Positions 25,818 through 34,638 of a stretch of 64,000 bases of DNA are shown piece by piece (positions within the stretch are counted from its first letter, which is position 1; each line of letters begins with the position of its first letter). The stretch covers positions 1 to 64,000 of the forward strand of contig JAMWZA010000007.1 in assembly GCA_024305105.1 (NCBI GenBank), given 5' to 3'. Source of the DNA: Marinoscillum sp. Its GTDB lineage: Bacteria; Bacteroidota; Bacteroidia; Cytophagales; Cyclobacteriaceae. The position numbers were made by a program, and so were the translations under genes. The notes under the pieces were generated by a model. It saw only the letters and a program-made list of their open reading frames with translations, was not told the origin of the DNA and did no database searches.

Positions 25818-26894
25818 GTGGAAACCAGAAAGATCATTCACATAGACATGGACGCATTTTATGCATCTGTAGAGCAGCGTGATAATCCATTGCTAAGGAA
25901 TAAGCCATTGGCGGTCGGTGGAAATAAAGAACGCGGTGTAGTGGCGGCTGCCAGTTATGAAGCACGAAAATTCGGAGTGAAGTCCGCCATGCCTTCGGCT
26001 ATTGCTGCCAGAAGATGTCCCGATCTCATTTTCGTTAAGGCTCGTTTTGACAGATACAAAGAAGTATCCAAACAAATTCACGAGGTGTTTCAAGAATACA
26101 CTGACCTGGTAGAACCTCTTAGTCTGGATGAAGCCTATCTTGATGTAACCACTACAAAAATTGGATTGCCATCCGCCACGCTCATCGCCCAGGAAATCCG
26201 GCAAAAAATCTTCGAAAGAACTCAACTTACAGCTTCTGCAGGCATCTCCTACTGCAAGTTTTTAGCAAAGACCGCCTCGGATGTCAATAAGCCAAATGGA
26301 CTGTTTACGATTCTTCCACAGGATGCCGAGGAATACCTCAGAAAAATGGCCATTCATAAGTTTCATGGCATTGGTAAAGCCACAGCAGAGAAAATGAAAG
26401 TTGCAGGAATATTTACTGGAGGTGATCTTAGAAAGAAAAGTCAGGAAGACTTAATCAGGCGATTTGGTAAATCAGGAGTCTTCTATTACAACATCTGTCG
26501 CGGAATTGATAACCGGCTGGTCATATCTGATCGTGAACGAAAATCAATCAGTGCAGAACGCACGTTTGATCATAATATCATGAGCTTAAGTGAAGTCCAT
26601 GAACAACTCAAACGAATTTCTGACATCACTTTTGATCGCTATTTGAAAACCAAAGCAAGAGGAAAAACCATCATCGTAAAAGTGAAGTACGGTGATTTTA
26701 GACAAATCACCAAGAGCCATACACTAGATCAGGTTATTCATGACTCAGTCACGCTATCTCAAGAAGTACTCAGAATTGCAACTCAAGATTTATTACGTGA
26801 CGAGGGTATTCGTCTCTTGGGAGTAGGTATCAGCAATTTCCAAAGCAGTGTCATAAGCAAAGAGCAACCCCAGCAATTAACTTTAAAGTTTTGA
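25818..26894 (+). CDS. dinB: DNA polymerase IV (Y-family translesion polymerase)
   Basis: 358 residues. Catalytic carboxylates are D10 (HIDMDAF) and D104/E105 (SLDEAYLDV), with the conserved YEARKFGV finger near 47-54. The helix-hairpin-helix thumb HGIGKATAEKMK and the little-finger domain follow. The C-terminus ends QQLTLKF, a beta-clamp binding motif. Start is GTG at 25818 within KIIHIDMDAFYASVEQ context. Bypasses lesions in DNA, usually in the SOS response; no LexA-type box was recognised upstream. Adjacent TetR gene is separated by 30 bases and has its own promoter. Confidence 0.93.
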   Translation: METRKIIHIDMDAFYASVEQRDNPLLRNKPLAVGGNKERGVVAAASYEARKFGVKSAMPSAIAARRCPDLIFVKARFDRYKEVSKQIHEVFQEYTDLVEPLSLDEAYLDVTTTKIGLPSATLIAQEIRQKIFERTQLTASAGISYCKFLAKTASDVNKPNGLFTILPQDAEEYLRKMAIHKFHGIGKATAEKMKVAGIFTGGDLRKKSQEDLIRRFGKSGVFYYNICRGIDNRLVISDRERKSISAERTFDHNIMSLSEVHEQLKRISDITFDRYLKTKARGKTIIVKVKYGDFRQITKSHTLDQVIHDSVTLSQEVLRIATQDLLRDEGIRLLGVGISNFQSSVISKEQPQQLTLKF

Positions 26895-26920
26895 ATTTAA
26901 TATACCGATCGGTATATTTG
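26891..26920 (+). promoter_or_regulatory. Promoter of the TetR-family gene
   Basis: TTG (26891-26893) and TATATTTG (26913-26920) are exactly 19 bases apart, a full match to the Bacteroidota sigma consensus TTG-N19-TAnnTTTG. The start codon GTG lies at 26925, so the transcript must be leaderless or nearly so. Confidence 0.75.
26901..26916. promoter_or_regulatory. TetR-type operator overlapping the tetR promoter
   Basis: TATACCGATCGGTATA is a perfect 16-bp palindrome sitting between the -33 and -7 boxes and overlapping the latter. Binding would block RNA polymerase, predicting autorepression by the TetR protein. A variant copy lies at 27534-27547. Confidence 0.72.
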
Positions 26921-26924
26921 TCGT

Positions 26925-27515
26925 GTGAGGAATCCAGAACAGACCAAAAGTTTAATCATCACTAAGGCCATTTCCATCTTTAATAAGAAGGGTTATCGAG
27001 CTACTTCATTGTCTGATATTACCAGGGCTACAGGCATGACCAAAGGTGCCATTTATGGGAATTTTGATAACAAGGATGCGGTAGCCGTGGCATCTTTTCA
27101 ATATGCTACAGAAAAAGTTCTAGGAGATCTCAGAGTACATATCAAAGCTGCTCAAACAGCCCCATTAAAATTGAAGGCAATTCTGAACTATTACGTGGAG
27201 TATATTGACAATCCGCCGATCGAAGGAGGATGTCCTGTAATCAACACCTCTGTGGAAGCCGATGATGAACATCCTTTATTGCGTATGAAAGTGGTCTCGA
27301 TGATTGCGATGATCAAAGATTCATTAAAGCAAATCATCCATCGGGGCATTCAGGAAAACCAAATCAGAAAAGAGGTTGACGTAGACCTCTATGCCAACAT
27401 GTTTTACTCCACCATTAAAGGTGCTATTCTGATATCCAGAGTTGAAGGAGATACAAGAACGTTTGATTTAATTCGATCAGGTCTCTTTAGCCAAATAGAT
27501 GCCATAACGATTTAA
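26925..27515 (+). CDS. TetR-family transcriptional repressor
   Basis: 196 residues with an N-terminal TetR DNA-binding domain: IFNKKGYRATSLSDITRATGMTKGAIYGNFDNKDAV at about 18-54 carries the conserved T-x-x-I-A/T-x-x-G-x-x-K-G-x-x-Y/W signature. A C-terminal dimer/effector domain contains GGCPVINTS, resembling the TetR_C of regulators sensing electrophiles or quaternary amines. Starts with GTG. Operators flank the gene (26901-26916 and 27534-27547), so it should repress itself and the alpha/beta hydrolase gene. The ligand is unknown. Confidence 0.87.
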   Translation: MRNPEQTKSLIITKAISIFNKKGYRATSLSDITRATGMTKGAIYGNFDNKDAVAVASFQYATEKVLGDLRVHIKAAQTAPLKLKAILNYYVEYIDNPPIEGGCPVINTSVEADDEHPLLRMKVVSMIAMIKDSLKQIIHRGIQENQIRKEVDVDLYANMFYSTIKGAILISRVEGDTRTFDLIRSGLFSQIDAITI

Positions 27516-27533
27516 AAAAATTTACCACACCAA

Positions 27534-27547
27534 ATACCAATCGGTAT
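27534..27547. promoter_or_regulatory. Second TetR operator, in front of the alpha/beta hydrolase gene
   Basis: ATACCAATCGGTAT matches the inner 14 bases of the operator at 26901-26916 with a single change (G to A). It lies just 3 bases before the ATG at 27551, a position suited to blocking initiation or ribosome access for the hydrolase. Confidence 0.6.
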
Positions 27548-27550
27548 ATT

Positions 27551-28483
27551 ATGAAAAAGAATATCACAAAGATCAATGCAAGCATACAAGATATAAGCAG
27601 ACCTTCAGATCGTCCACCAAAGACCAATTGGAAAACCAAATTGGTCAAAAAGGGACTTGCAACCTTGCAACATATCTCACCTGTCAAGACCGCAGAAATT
27701 GTCTGGCATTACTTTACCAAGCCGGGTGGGGTTCGTTTCAAACAATCCCATGAAGAGCTAATCGATAATGCGGAGTTGTTTTCTACCAACTATAAAGGAT
27801 ATAAAATTCAAGGTTACCGATGGGGTCAATCCGGACCGAAAGTTCTTCTTGCTCATGGATGGCGCTCCAAGATTTCTGACTTCAGAAGAATGATCAAAGC
27901 ACTAGTAGAAGCTGGGTTCATAGTAGAGGGTTTGGACATGAAAGCTCATGGAAAATCTGAAGGTAAACACACTGCTATGCCAGAGATGCGCGACATCATC
28001 AAAGATCATTATGTAAAAGAAGGTCCGTACCATACGGTCATAGGATACTCCATTGGAGGTTTGGCAGCCGGTATGGTTTTGACAGAGCTCTCCCCTACTC
28101 TTCATCCAGAGCATCTGATCATTATCTCTTCGCCACCGTATGTTCGGTATTTTTTCAAAGACATCATAGACGACCTGGGCTTTAACAATCAGGTCTATGA
28201 GGAGATGGCTAAGCTTGTTCAAATAAACTTTCATGAAGAGATTGACTATTTCGACTTAAGAAATAAGCAACACCTCTTAAATGGAATCAATCTTACCCTA
28301 ATATATGATGAGATGGATCAGACTGTTCCTTTTGAACGGGGTGAGGAATTACATAACAGTTTTCCTGAAGCACATTTCGTACACACTTCGGGATTAGGCC
28401 ATTATAAGATCATCGCTTACGAAGGCATTTTCAACCAGATCATTCATACAATCAAACAGGAAAAAGCAGAAACCATTCGCTAG
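27551..28483 (+). CDS. Alpha/beta hydrolase under TetR control
   Basis: 310 residues of alpha/beta hydrolase fold. LLAHGWRSKISDF supplies the HG oxyanion region, GYSIGG is the nucleophile elbow (GxSxG), the acid is probably Asp in LIYDEMDQTVPF and the general base His in SGLGHYKI. The first 40 residues form a basic, possibly membrane-peripheral extension before the fold. The operator 27534-27547 immediately before the start indicates control by the upstream TetR regulator, as in many xenobiotic esterase pairs. No secretion signal is apparent; the substrate is unknown. Confidence 0.85.
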   Translation: MKKNITKINASIQDISRPSDRPPKTNWKTKLVKKGLATLQHISPVKTAEIVWHYFTKPGGVRFKQSHEELIDNAELFSTNYKGYKIQGYRWGQSGPKVLLAHGWRSKISDFRRMIKALVEAGFIVEGLDMKAHGKSEGKHTAMPEMRDIIKDHYVKEGPYHTVIGYSIGGLAAGMVLTELSPTLHPEHLIIISSPPYVRYFFKDIIDDLGFNNQVYEEMAKLVQINFHEEIDYFDLRNKQHLLNGINLTLIYDEMDQTVPFERGEELHNSFPEAHFVHTSGLGHYKIIAYEGIFNQIIHTIKQEKAETIR

Positions 28484-28565
28484 AGTCTAGCAAAAAAGTG
28501 CTTGTACATGAACTCGGTAGTAAACACAACTTCCGAAAAAGATACGTGGATTGTCTTTTGACTCG

Positions 28566-28573
28566 TATATTTG
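28566..28573 (+). promoter_or_regulatory. Candidate -7 box for the small membrane protein
   Basis: TATATTTG matches TAnnTTTG exactly, 18 bases before the ATG at 28592. An upstream in-frame TTG (28571) overlaps this box, which argues that the ATG is the true start. Confidence 0.45.
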
Positions 28574-28591
28574 AGCAAAAATCAACTTACA

Positions 28592-29047
28592 ATGACTCTA
28601 CTTGACATTAACGCTTATACGCTCATACTACACCTACACTCCGTAATCCGATGGGTGGTCCTTATTTTAGCCATCATTGTTACGCTTAAATCTTTAATGG
28701 GTGTATTTGGTAATCCCGTTTATGCCAAGCTCGACAATATTCTATCTGCCTCTTATGTCGGCCTTATGGATTTGATGTTACTATTGGGATTGGTGCTCTA
28801 TGTATTCTTAAGTCCAATTACGCAAAGTGCCTTTAACGATTTCGGTGCTGCCATGGGCAATGCTGCCGTTCGATTCTGGGCCGTTGAACACATTACCATT
28901 ATGATCATCGCCGTTGCGCTTGCACACATAGGTCGAAGCAAAGCCAAAAAGAATCCGGATGTGAAAAAGAAGTATAAGTTTCAGGCTATTTTCTTTGGGA
29001 TTTCTCTCCTTGTAATGCTTGCAGGAATGCCCTGGGATAGGTTTTAA
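28592..29047 (+). CDS. Conserved four-helix membrane protein
   Basis: 151 residues with four hydrophobic helices (about 8-30, 47-68, 90-110, 128-145). His residues in the first helix region (LHLHSVIRW) and third (EHITIMIIAVALAH) resemble those used for heme in cytochrome-b-like proteins, but no complete family pattern is present, so heme binding is only a possibility. Similar proteins are common in Bacteroidota with no known function. The ATG start follows a TATATTTG -7 box. Confidence 0.62.
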   Translation: MTLLDINAYTLILHLHSVIRWVVLILAIIVTLKSLMGVFGNPVYAKLDNILSASYVGLMDLMLLLGLVLYVFLSPITQSAFNDFGAAMGNAAVRFWAVEHITIMIIAVALAHIGRSKAKKNPDVKKKYKFQAIFFGISLLVMLAGMPWDRF

Positions 29048-29135
29048 CACTTATTACCCCGTCTAATCTCTGATGAGCTGGTGTTTGCAACCAGTTCTGC
29101 GTAATACCCTATTTTTTGATCTAATTCAATTAACA

Positions 29136-29870
29136 ATGTTCATTAATACCTTCAAATTTTTACTTGGAGTAGTACTTATAGGATCGTTTACAACCACCTT
29201 AAAAGCTCAGGAGGTTCATGGCAAACCAAATGTCTGGTATTTGTTATTGGCCAACCACAAGCTCAATGATCAGGTTAATCTGGGTACCGAGTTACACATG
29301 CGCTTCGATGACTGGATGGCTGATGAACAACAGTTTTTATTCAGACCATATATTGATTTCAATACCAAAAAAACACCTAACGTCGTTTATTCATTCGGGT
29401 ACACCTACATTAAAACATTTCCTTACGGTGATTACCCACTGAACATTGCTAAGCCTGAGAATAACATTTGGGAACAGGTCACTTTCAAGCATCAGTATAA
29501 CCAACTAAAAGTACAACATCGCTATCGCCTGGAACAACGGTGGCAAAAAGACATTGTCTACGATGCTGTAAACGACGATTATGAGCTGGATGGCGCTACT
29601 TATGCCAATAGATTTCGTTACCGCCTCACGTTGACACAGCCGATTACAGAGAGTGTCTTCGTCAATATTTTTGACGAGTTATGGTTCAATGGAGATAAGT
29701 CTTTACGTAACATAACCTTTGATCGAAATTGGCTTTACATCGGTTTAGGCTATTCTTTCACAGAAGATGTTTCCCTACAACTTGCCTATCTGCATCAGTA
29801 TGCCATGAACTCACCAATCAGGTATGAGAGGCATCACGGCTTGCAAGTCACCGGTGCAGTAACCTTTTGA
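29136..29870 (+). CDS. DUF2490 family outer-membrane barrel-like protein
   Basis: 244 residues. A signal peptide (FINTFKFLLGVVLIGSFTTTLKAQ) is followed by beta-strand rich sequence. Recognisable DUF2490 elements are VWYLLLANHKLNDQVNLGTELHMRFDD, QHRYRLEQRWQKD, ANRFRYRLTL and an ending LQVTGAVTF with a C-terminal aromatic, as in outer-membrane barrels. Start chosen at ATG 29136, because the 21 residues ahead in the longer frame (29073) are not signal-like. A broken relative lies at 54793-55431. Function unknown. Confidence 0.75.
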   Translation: MFINTFKFLLGVVLIGSFTTTLKAQEVHGKPNVWYLLLANHKLNDQVNLGTELHMRFDDWMADEQQFLFRPYIDFNTKKTPNVVYSFGYTYIKTFPYGDYPLNIAKPENNIWEQVTFKHQYNQLKVQHRYRLEQRWQKDIVYDAVNDDYELDGATYANRFRYRLTLTQPITESVFVNIFDELWFNGDKSLRNITFDRNWLYIGLGYSFTEDVSLQLAYLHQYAMNSPIRYERHHGLQVTGAVTF

Positions 29871-29884
29871 CATGCAGACTTAGA

Positions 29885-30094
29885 TTATTTCTTGCGAAAA
29901 AACTTACTGTTTCTTAATCCAAGACCGATCAAAATAACTCCTGCAGCTGTCATGCCAAACAAAATTACTTTTTGAGAAGTGGTAGCTTCGGTAGTTGATT
30001 GTGATGTCGATTCTTGGGGCTCGGTGGATTCCTGAGAGAAACCATGAAGAGAAACAAACAGGATAAAAGTGGTTAGTAGGTGTCTTAATTTCAT
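29885..30094 (-). CDS. Small secreted or membrane protein with Ser/Thr-rich linker and C-terminal anchor
   Basis: 69 residues in three parts: signal peptide (KLRHLLTTFILFVSLHGFSQ), a 23-residue Ser/Thr/Glu-rich linker, and a C-terminal membrane segment (VILFGMTAAGVILIGLGL) ending in RNSKFFRKK. That is the tripartite layout of sorted surface proteins (signal, linker, anchor, basic tail), but there is no LPXTG or PEP motif. A consensus minus-strand promoter (30100-30131) lies immediately upstream, supporting expression as its own unit. Function unknown. Confidence 0.65.
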   Translation of the reverse strand: MKLRHLLTTFILFVSLHGFSQESTEPQESTSQSTTEATTSQKVILFGMTAAGVILIGLGLRNSKFFRKK

Positions 30095-30099
30095 AAGAA

Positions 30100-30131
30100 C
30101 AAATATAGAACGGTTGTTTACATTGACACAA
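30100..30131 (-). promoter_or_regulatory. Promoter of the 69-residue protein gene
   Basis: On the minus strand TTG (30131-30129) and TATATTTG (30107-30100) are 21 bases apart, fitting TTG-N19-21-TAnnTTTG. The -7 box ends 5 bases before the ATG at 30094, so the transcript would have almost no leader. The -33 lies in the end of the OmpA-type gene. Confidence 0.65.
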
Positions 30132-32214
30132 TAGTAAATTCAACTCTTCTGTTTCGTTGCCTCCCCTCTTCTGTTTCATTGGAAGCAATCGGCTTAACCT
30201 CTCCTAGCCCTTTGGACACTAAACGTCCCGCATCAATAGATTTACCAACCAGGTAATCCAACACGGCTGCAGCCCGGCTTTTGGATAACGATTGATTGGC
30301 TGCTTCAGACCCAACATTATCCGTATGACCAGAAACCTCAATTGTCATATCTGGATACTTTGCTAAAAGCTCCACCAATCGATTCAAGTCTGCAAAGGAT
30401 GTCTCACGAAGTGATGCTTCGCCAAAATCAAAAAAGATGTTGTTGATTAGTACCGTCTGACCAACCTCTATCGGTGCCAGGTAAAGGTTCCTTTCAATCT
30501 CCATATATTCCTTGTTATCAGGAATTTCAAGATTATCACTTACTGTGATGAATTTCTCTTTACTCGCCAGAAAACTGTAGGACTTACCTGAGGTGAGTAC
30601 TAGCTTATATGAACCATCAGCTTCCAATGAAGTAGCCCGGCCTATTTCAGAATCGGTATCTAAATCGCTATAGCGAATGTCTGCGCTCAATGGCTCACCC
30701 GTTTTCTGGTTTAGCACTTTACCATATACCAGCGTTACCGCTTTTGGTTTAGCTGCTTCTGGTATCTTGATTCGGTAAATATCCAGATCTCCTTCATACG
30801 GAGAGTTAGAAACCACATAAGCATAAGCTCCAGATGCAGGGATGGTATAGTAGGCATCCCAGTTCGGAGAGTTAATCTGAGGACCCAGGTTTTGTGGTTC
30901 TGACCAATTGAGCCAGGTATCGTCTAAACGGCGTGTCATGAAAATATCTCCACTTCCAAAACCCGGATGACCAGATGTGGAAAAATACATCGTGACATCA
31001 TCCGCCGCGAGGAATGGGCTATCTTCATCGGACTCCGTGTTGAGGACAGTGCCCAGGTTCTTAGGCTCCGTCCATACACTATCCGCTCCCAAAAAGGAAA
31101 CATACAAATCCTTAGACCCTCTGTGGTCGTCTCGTTCTACAGAAGAGATCAACACCTTTCTGGAACTGGATAAACAGCTTTCCGTGTAGTCATTGTGATT
31201 GTGATAGTTCTTTACAGTCACATCTTTAGGTACTTCCCATCCTTCCGACTTTTTTCGGGTATATGAAAAGCCACTACCCTTAGCAGTACCATCTGCATTG
31301 TACGTATTGCCAACCAAAAGTGCATTATTATCTGGAGTTACACTGACCACAAAATTGTGACTACCATTATTCACTGGTCTTGGAAACTGTTCCGCTTTTT
31401 GCCATTTACCATGTTCATACCGCGAAAACCAAATATCTGAGTACTCACGATCCTCTGTATTATCCGGATGTCCACCTCTATTAAAATAAAGGGTATTGCC
31501 GTCAGCAGAGATTACTGGTGATTTTTCGGTATACGGTGAATTGATCTCCGGCCCCAGTGGCTCTCTCACCAGCTGAAGTGTATCGACGCCTGGCACCAGG
31601 TTAATGTCTTTATAGTCTTGCTTGACCTCTAAAAAATCAAACTCTACCCGCATCTCATTGTAGAGAATAAAGCCAATGCGCTGCCCATAAATCTTAATCT
31701 TATCAACAGGCATCGAAAGGACCTCCGTGTGATTAATGGAAAAGCGAAATTGATCACCTTCACGTTCAAAAACAACGGAGTTAATCTCACCAGATTTGTT
31801 AATCAGATTACTGGTTTCCCACTCCGTTTTGTTATTATATTCACCTCCATCATATCCAGCCAAACGATAGTACCCATTAGATGTGATGATGAAAAAATTG
31901 GAATTATTAACGTCCTCGGCACCAAAGATCAATCCGTATCCATGATTCACGATTCCGCTTGTCTGTGTTGCTTCTATCTCTATGCGAAAATCTTTATCAT
32001 ACTCAGTATAGACCTTTTTATAAAAAAACCACGATCCACTCTCGGTCTTCTTGGAAATGACATATTTCCCATTTTGGATATAAGATGAATATTCTTCCTT
32101 AGCAGCGATAGTCCAGTTATTGCGATTGTCTCTAAAATCATCTCTAAAAACCGTTTTTTGAGCTGAAATGGTGGAAACGATTAAGCAAAGTGTGAGCGAT
32201 AAATAGAACCTCAT
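30118..32214 (-). CDS. OmpA-family peptidoglycan-binding protein with PD40 propeller
   Basis: 698 residues. Signal peptide (1-18), then a LamG/jelly-roll-like domain (about 20-200, FRDDFRDNRNNW onset). Next come PD40/WD40-like propeller repeats (SPVISADGNTLYFNRGG, SPFLAADDVTMYFSTSG and two more copies) to about 490, and a small linker domain of carboxypeptidase-regulatory type (about 495-570). The C-terminal OmpA domain has FDFGEASL, SGHTDNVGS, LSKSRAAAVLDYL and GRQRNRRVEF, which binds peptidoglycan. The layout is common in Bacteroidota outer-membrane/envelope proteins that link the T9SS or gliding machinery to the cell wall, although direct involvement here is not shown. Confidence 0.86.
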   Translation of the reverse strand: MRFYLSLTLCLIVSTISAQKTVFRDDFRDNRNNWTIAAKEEYSSYIQNGKYVISKKTESGSWFFYKKVYTEYDKDFRIEIEATQTSGIVNHGYGLIFGAEDVNNSNFFIITSNGYYRLAGYDGGEYNNKTEWETSNLINKSGEINSVVFEREGDQFRFSINHTEVLSMPVDKIKIYGQRIGFILYNEMRVEFDFLEVKQDYKDINLVPGVDTLQLVREPLGPEINSPYTEKSPVISADGNTLYFNRGGHPDNTEDREYSDIWFSRYEHGKWQKAEQFPRPVNNGSHNFVVSVTPDNNALLVGNTYNADGTAKGSGFSYTRKKSEGWEVPKDVTVKNYHNHNDYTESCLSSSRKVLISSVERDDHRGSKDLYVSFLGADSVWTEPKNLGTVLNTESDEDSPFLAADDVTMYFSTSGHPGFGSGDIFMTRRLDDTWLNWSEPQNLGPQINSPNWDAYYTIPASGAYAYVVSNSPYEGDLDIYRIKIPEAAKPKAVTLVYGKVLNQKTGEPLSADIRYSDLDTDSEIGRATSLEADGSYKLVLTSGKSYSFLASKEKFITVSDNLEIPDNKEYMEIERNLYLAPIEVGQTVLINNIFFDFGEASLRETSFADLNRLVELLAKYPDMTIEVSGHTDNVGSEAANQSLSKSRAAAVLDYLVGKSIDAGRLVSKGLGEVKPIASNETEEGRQRNRRVEFTIVSM

Positions 32215-32310
32215 AGCAGTATCAATTAATTACGAAGTAAAGCTAGAAGTTGTATGAGGGCATAACCATACCCTGAGGATGGTATATTTCAGTTTTTGTG
32301 CTACTGTCTT

Positions 32311-34104
32311 TTATGTTGTTGGAATAGTTACTATAAATGTAGCTCCCTCACCTTTACTAGAAAGCAACTCCAACTCACCATTAAGCTGACCAACATACCT
32401 CTTGACGATAGATAACCCAAGACCTGTTGAAGACTCGCCTCCAGTGGGTTTAGCAGACAGTTTTTGGAACCGACCGAACATCAATTGTTTGTCATCTTCG
32501 GTAAAACCTGGCCCTTCATCTTTTACAGAAAACGCCGCATAACTGTCAGTACACTGTGCTTCCACTGACACCACGGTACCCTTTGGAGAGAATTTCACTG
32601 CATTGGATACCAGATTCTCCAATACCTGAAGCAACAAGAGGTGGTCCGTTGTTAAAATATATTGATCATCACACGCTGATAATTTGATTTGAATCTTTTT
32701 ATCGGCGGCTAAAGGCAAATACCGCTTGACCACATCTTCTAATAATTGGGTAACATATACGCGCTCTTGCATAACATGATGCTCTTCTAAAGCATTCTCA
32801 TCAAGCATTTTATTAATCATCTGATTCAGACGGTCAGAGCTTTTAGCAATTTGCTCGAGCATTTCCTTATGGTGAGAATCTAAATTTTCAATTTGGTTAC
32901 TTATAGCACCAGACAGCCCGATGATTTGACCAAGTGGAGATCGCATATCATGTGCCAAAATATTCACAAGATTGTTCTTGTCTTCATTAATAGAGATGAG
33001 CTGTCTGTTTCTGTTTGTTAACTGTTCATTTTTTATGGAAATTGCGGTCTGTTGTAGTTCTATTTGGTCCTTTTGCTCACTAAGCTTTTGGTTTGCACGC
33101 TGATTTCTCAAATAAAGCCAGATCAGTAACCCAACCAGGAACAGTGTTACTACCATTCCAATGATCAAAAATCGAATAATCAGTTTCTCCTCCTGTAGCT
33201 TAAGGTTGGCATTTTTTATGAGCTCAAGCTGCATTTCCTTCTCTTTAGTGAGTATGGAAGTTGACAATTGGTTCGAATCGTACACGCGATCAATAAAGTT
33301 GTAAAGCTCATGGCCCAGGTATTTCGAAATACTTCCAGATATTTTTGCAGCGTAATCAGGATGCTTCAAAAATTCATTAAATGGGATATTCCAATCACTG
33401 TTAAGTGGCATGATTATCCCATAGCCATCGCCTTTGATGGTAAAGAAATTCTGTCTGGTGAGATTTCCTCCGCGCTCGATGAGCATCAGGTAAATAGGTA
33501 AATCAATAAAACCAAATCGATTATCTGCTTTGGATATCGCCTCTAAGATGTTATCACCACTTGGTATATACTGAATTTCAAACTCTATGCCTAACTGCCG
33601 TTTCAGATCCATTATCATCTGCTCATAGGTCGTACTCTTGATAGTAATGGCCACTTTACCTTTCATGAAATCATCGATTTCTTCGAAAGTTCTTACAATG
33701 GGGGTCCCCCGACTCGACACCAATACGGTGATATCCGGCATGTAGGACTCTGTGAATTTCATTTCTCTAGCTCGTCCTTCGGTAATGGAAAATGCGGAGA
33801 TACCGAATATATTAGGCTTGTCTGACTCCTTTATGTGATCCATTATGGTTGGGAAATTCACATCTTCGAACCAATTCAACGTCAAATCAACCTGATGCTC
33901 TATTTTTAAAAATTCTTTAAAAGCTTCCATCATGTCGACTTCTATTCCTACTAGTCTACCACTTCTCTGCTCAATAAATGGTCTGGAAGTATACCACGCT
34001 AAGTCGAGTGTTGCCTCACCAGTTGCTTTAGCCTCTTCCCAAGATTGAGAATAGGCGTAACCCGCACACAGAAGCAATACCATATAGAGTGTTAGGCGAT
34101 ACAT
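32311..34104 (-). CDS. Sensor histidine kinase with periplasmic solute-binding (SBP_bac_3-like) domain
   Basis: 597 residues. Signal peptide (1-20), then a periplasmic amino-acid-type solute-binding domain (about 25-270), a membrane helix at 309-332, a short coiled coil, a HisKA domain with phospho-acceptor H385 in NILAHDMRSPLGQII, and an HATPase with N-box ENLVSNAVKFS (496-506), G1 DEGPGF and G2 GLGLSIVK. It senses a small periplasmic ligand and autophosphorylates. It is an orphan here: the adjacent genes are not response regulators. The BvgS/LuxQ-like arrangement of a binding protein fused to a kinase is well known. Confidence 0.87.
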   Translation of the reverse strand: MYRLTLYMVLLLCAGYAYSQSWEEAKATGEATLDLAWYTSRPFIEQRSGRLVGIEVDMMEAFKEFLKIEHQVDLTLNWFEDVNFPTIMDHIKESDKPNIFGISAFSITEGRAREMKFTESYMPDITVLVSSRGTPIVRTFEEIDDFMKGKVAITIKSTTYEQMIMDLKRQLGIEFEIQYIPSGDNILEAISKADNRFGFIDLPIYLMLIERGGNLTRQNFFTIKGDGYGIIMPLNSDWNIPFNEFLKHPDYAAKISGSISKYLGHELYNFIDRVYDSNQLSTSILTKEKEMQLELIKNANLKLQEEKLIIRFLIIGMVVTLFLVGLLIWLYLRNQRANQKLSEQKDQIELQQTAISIKNEQLTNRNRQLISINEDKNNLVNILAHDMRSPLGQIIGLSGAISNQIENLDSHHKEMLEQIAKSSDRLNQMINKMLDENALEEHHVMQERVYVTQLLEDVVKRYLPLAADKKIQIKLSACDDQYILTTDHLLLLQVLENLVSNAVKFSPKGTVVSVEAQCTDSYAAFSVKDEGPGFTEDDKQLMFGRFQKLSAKPTGGESSTGLGLSIVKRYVGQLNGELELLSSKGEGATFIVTIPTT

Positions 34105-34227
34105 GCAGTTAAGATGAATAATTATCTCTCAGCACGCAAAGCGACTGAAGTGAACGGGGATAAAGTTTAAATGAATATCTCTTTGGTATCAATAAGCTTG
34201 ATAAACTAACAATTATTCATCCTTTCT

Positions 34228-34235
34228 TAATTTTG
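34228..34235 (+). promoter_or_regulatory. Candidate -7 box for the DUF3859 gene
   Basis: TAATTTTG matches TAnnTTTG exactly and ends 6 bases before the ATG at 34242, suggesting a very short or absent 5' leader. Confidence 0.45.
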
Positions 34236-34241
34236 CCCTGA

Positions 34242-34634
34242 ATGAAAAAGAAGAAAAATCGACCCATCGAAATAGAGCTCATTAACTATGGAAAGTATAG
34301 TGAGTGGGATCGGGCAAATGAAAGTCTGCCGAAATTCATCGAACTGACTAATACTATAGAAGCTGAACTTGGTGTAGAGTTTGGAATGATCGTGGAAATA
34401 AAGAAAGCCCGAGGTAGGTATCTGGAATTTGAGATTGATCATCCCCCATTCAAAGATGCGAAGGGAAACACGGAACCGCCATTCACTGGTACCTTCAGGG
34501 TGAAGCATAACCCATTTCAGTTTTTCCTTGGAGACACCATTTGGGATCCAGTCGAGGATAAAAAAGGCTATTGGAAACTTTCTATACTTTTGGATGATCA
34601 AGTTCTCATCACAAAGACCATTAACCTAATTTAG
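34242..34634 (+). CDS. DUF3859 domain protein
   Basis: 130 residues. Recognisable parts of DUF3859 are ELINYGKYS, the ELGVEFGMIVEIK segment where these proteins have an IPxxxGxxFG strand, EIDHPPFKDAKG, the FQFFLGDTIWDPVEDKKGYW region and a closing dimer-type strand pair. It has no signal peptide. It is followed after 4 bases by a GyrI-like gene on the same strand, then two further small proteins, suggesting one transcript of small ligand-binding or stress proteins. Function unknown. Confidence 0.6.
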   Translation: MKKKKNRPIEIELINYGKYSEWDRANESLPKFIELTNTIEAELGVEFGMIVEIKKARGRYLEFEIDHPPFKDAKGNTEPPFTGTFRVKHNPFQFFLGDTIWDPVEDKKGYWKLSILLDDQVLITKTINLI

Positions 34635-34638
34635 CTAA

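Noticed and set aside
28571-28591. Alternative upstream TTG start for the membrane protein
   Set aside because: The TTG codon overlaps the TATATTTG -7 box, so it should not be transcribed; ATG 28592 fits better.
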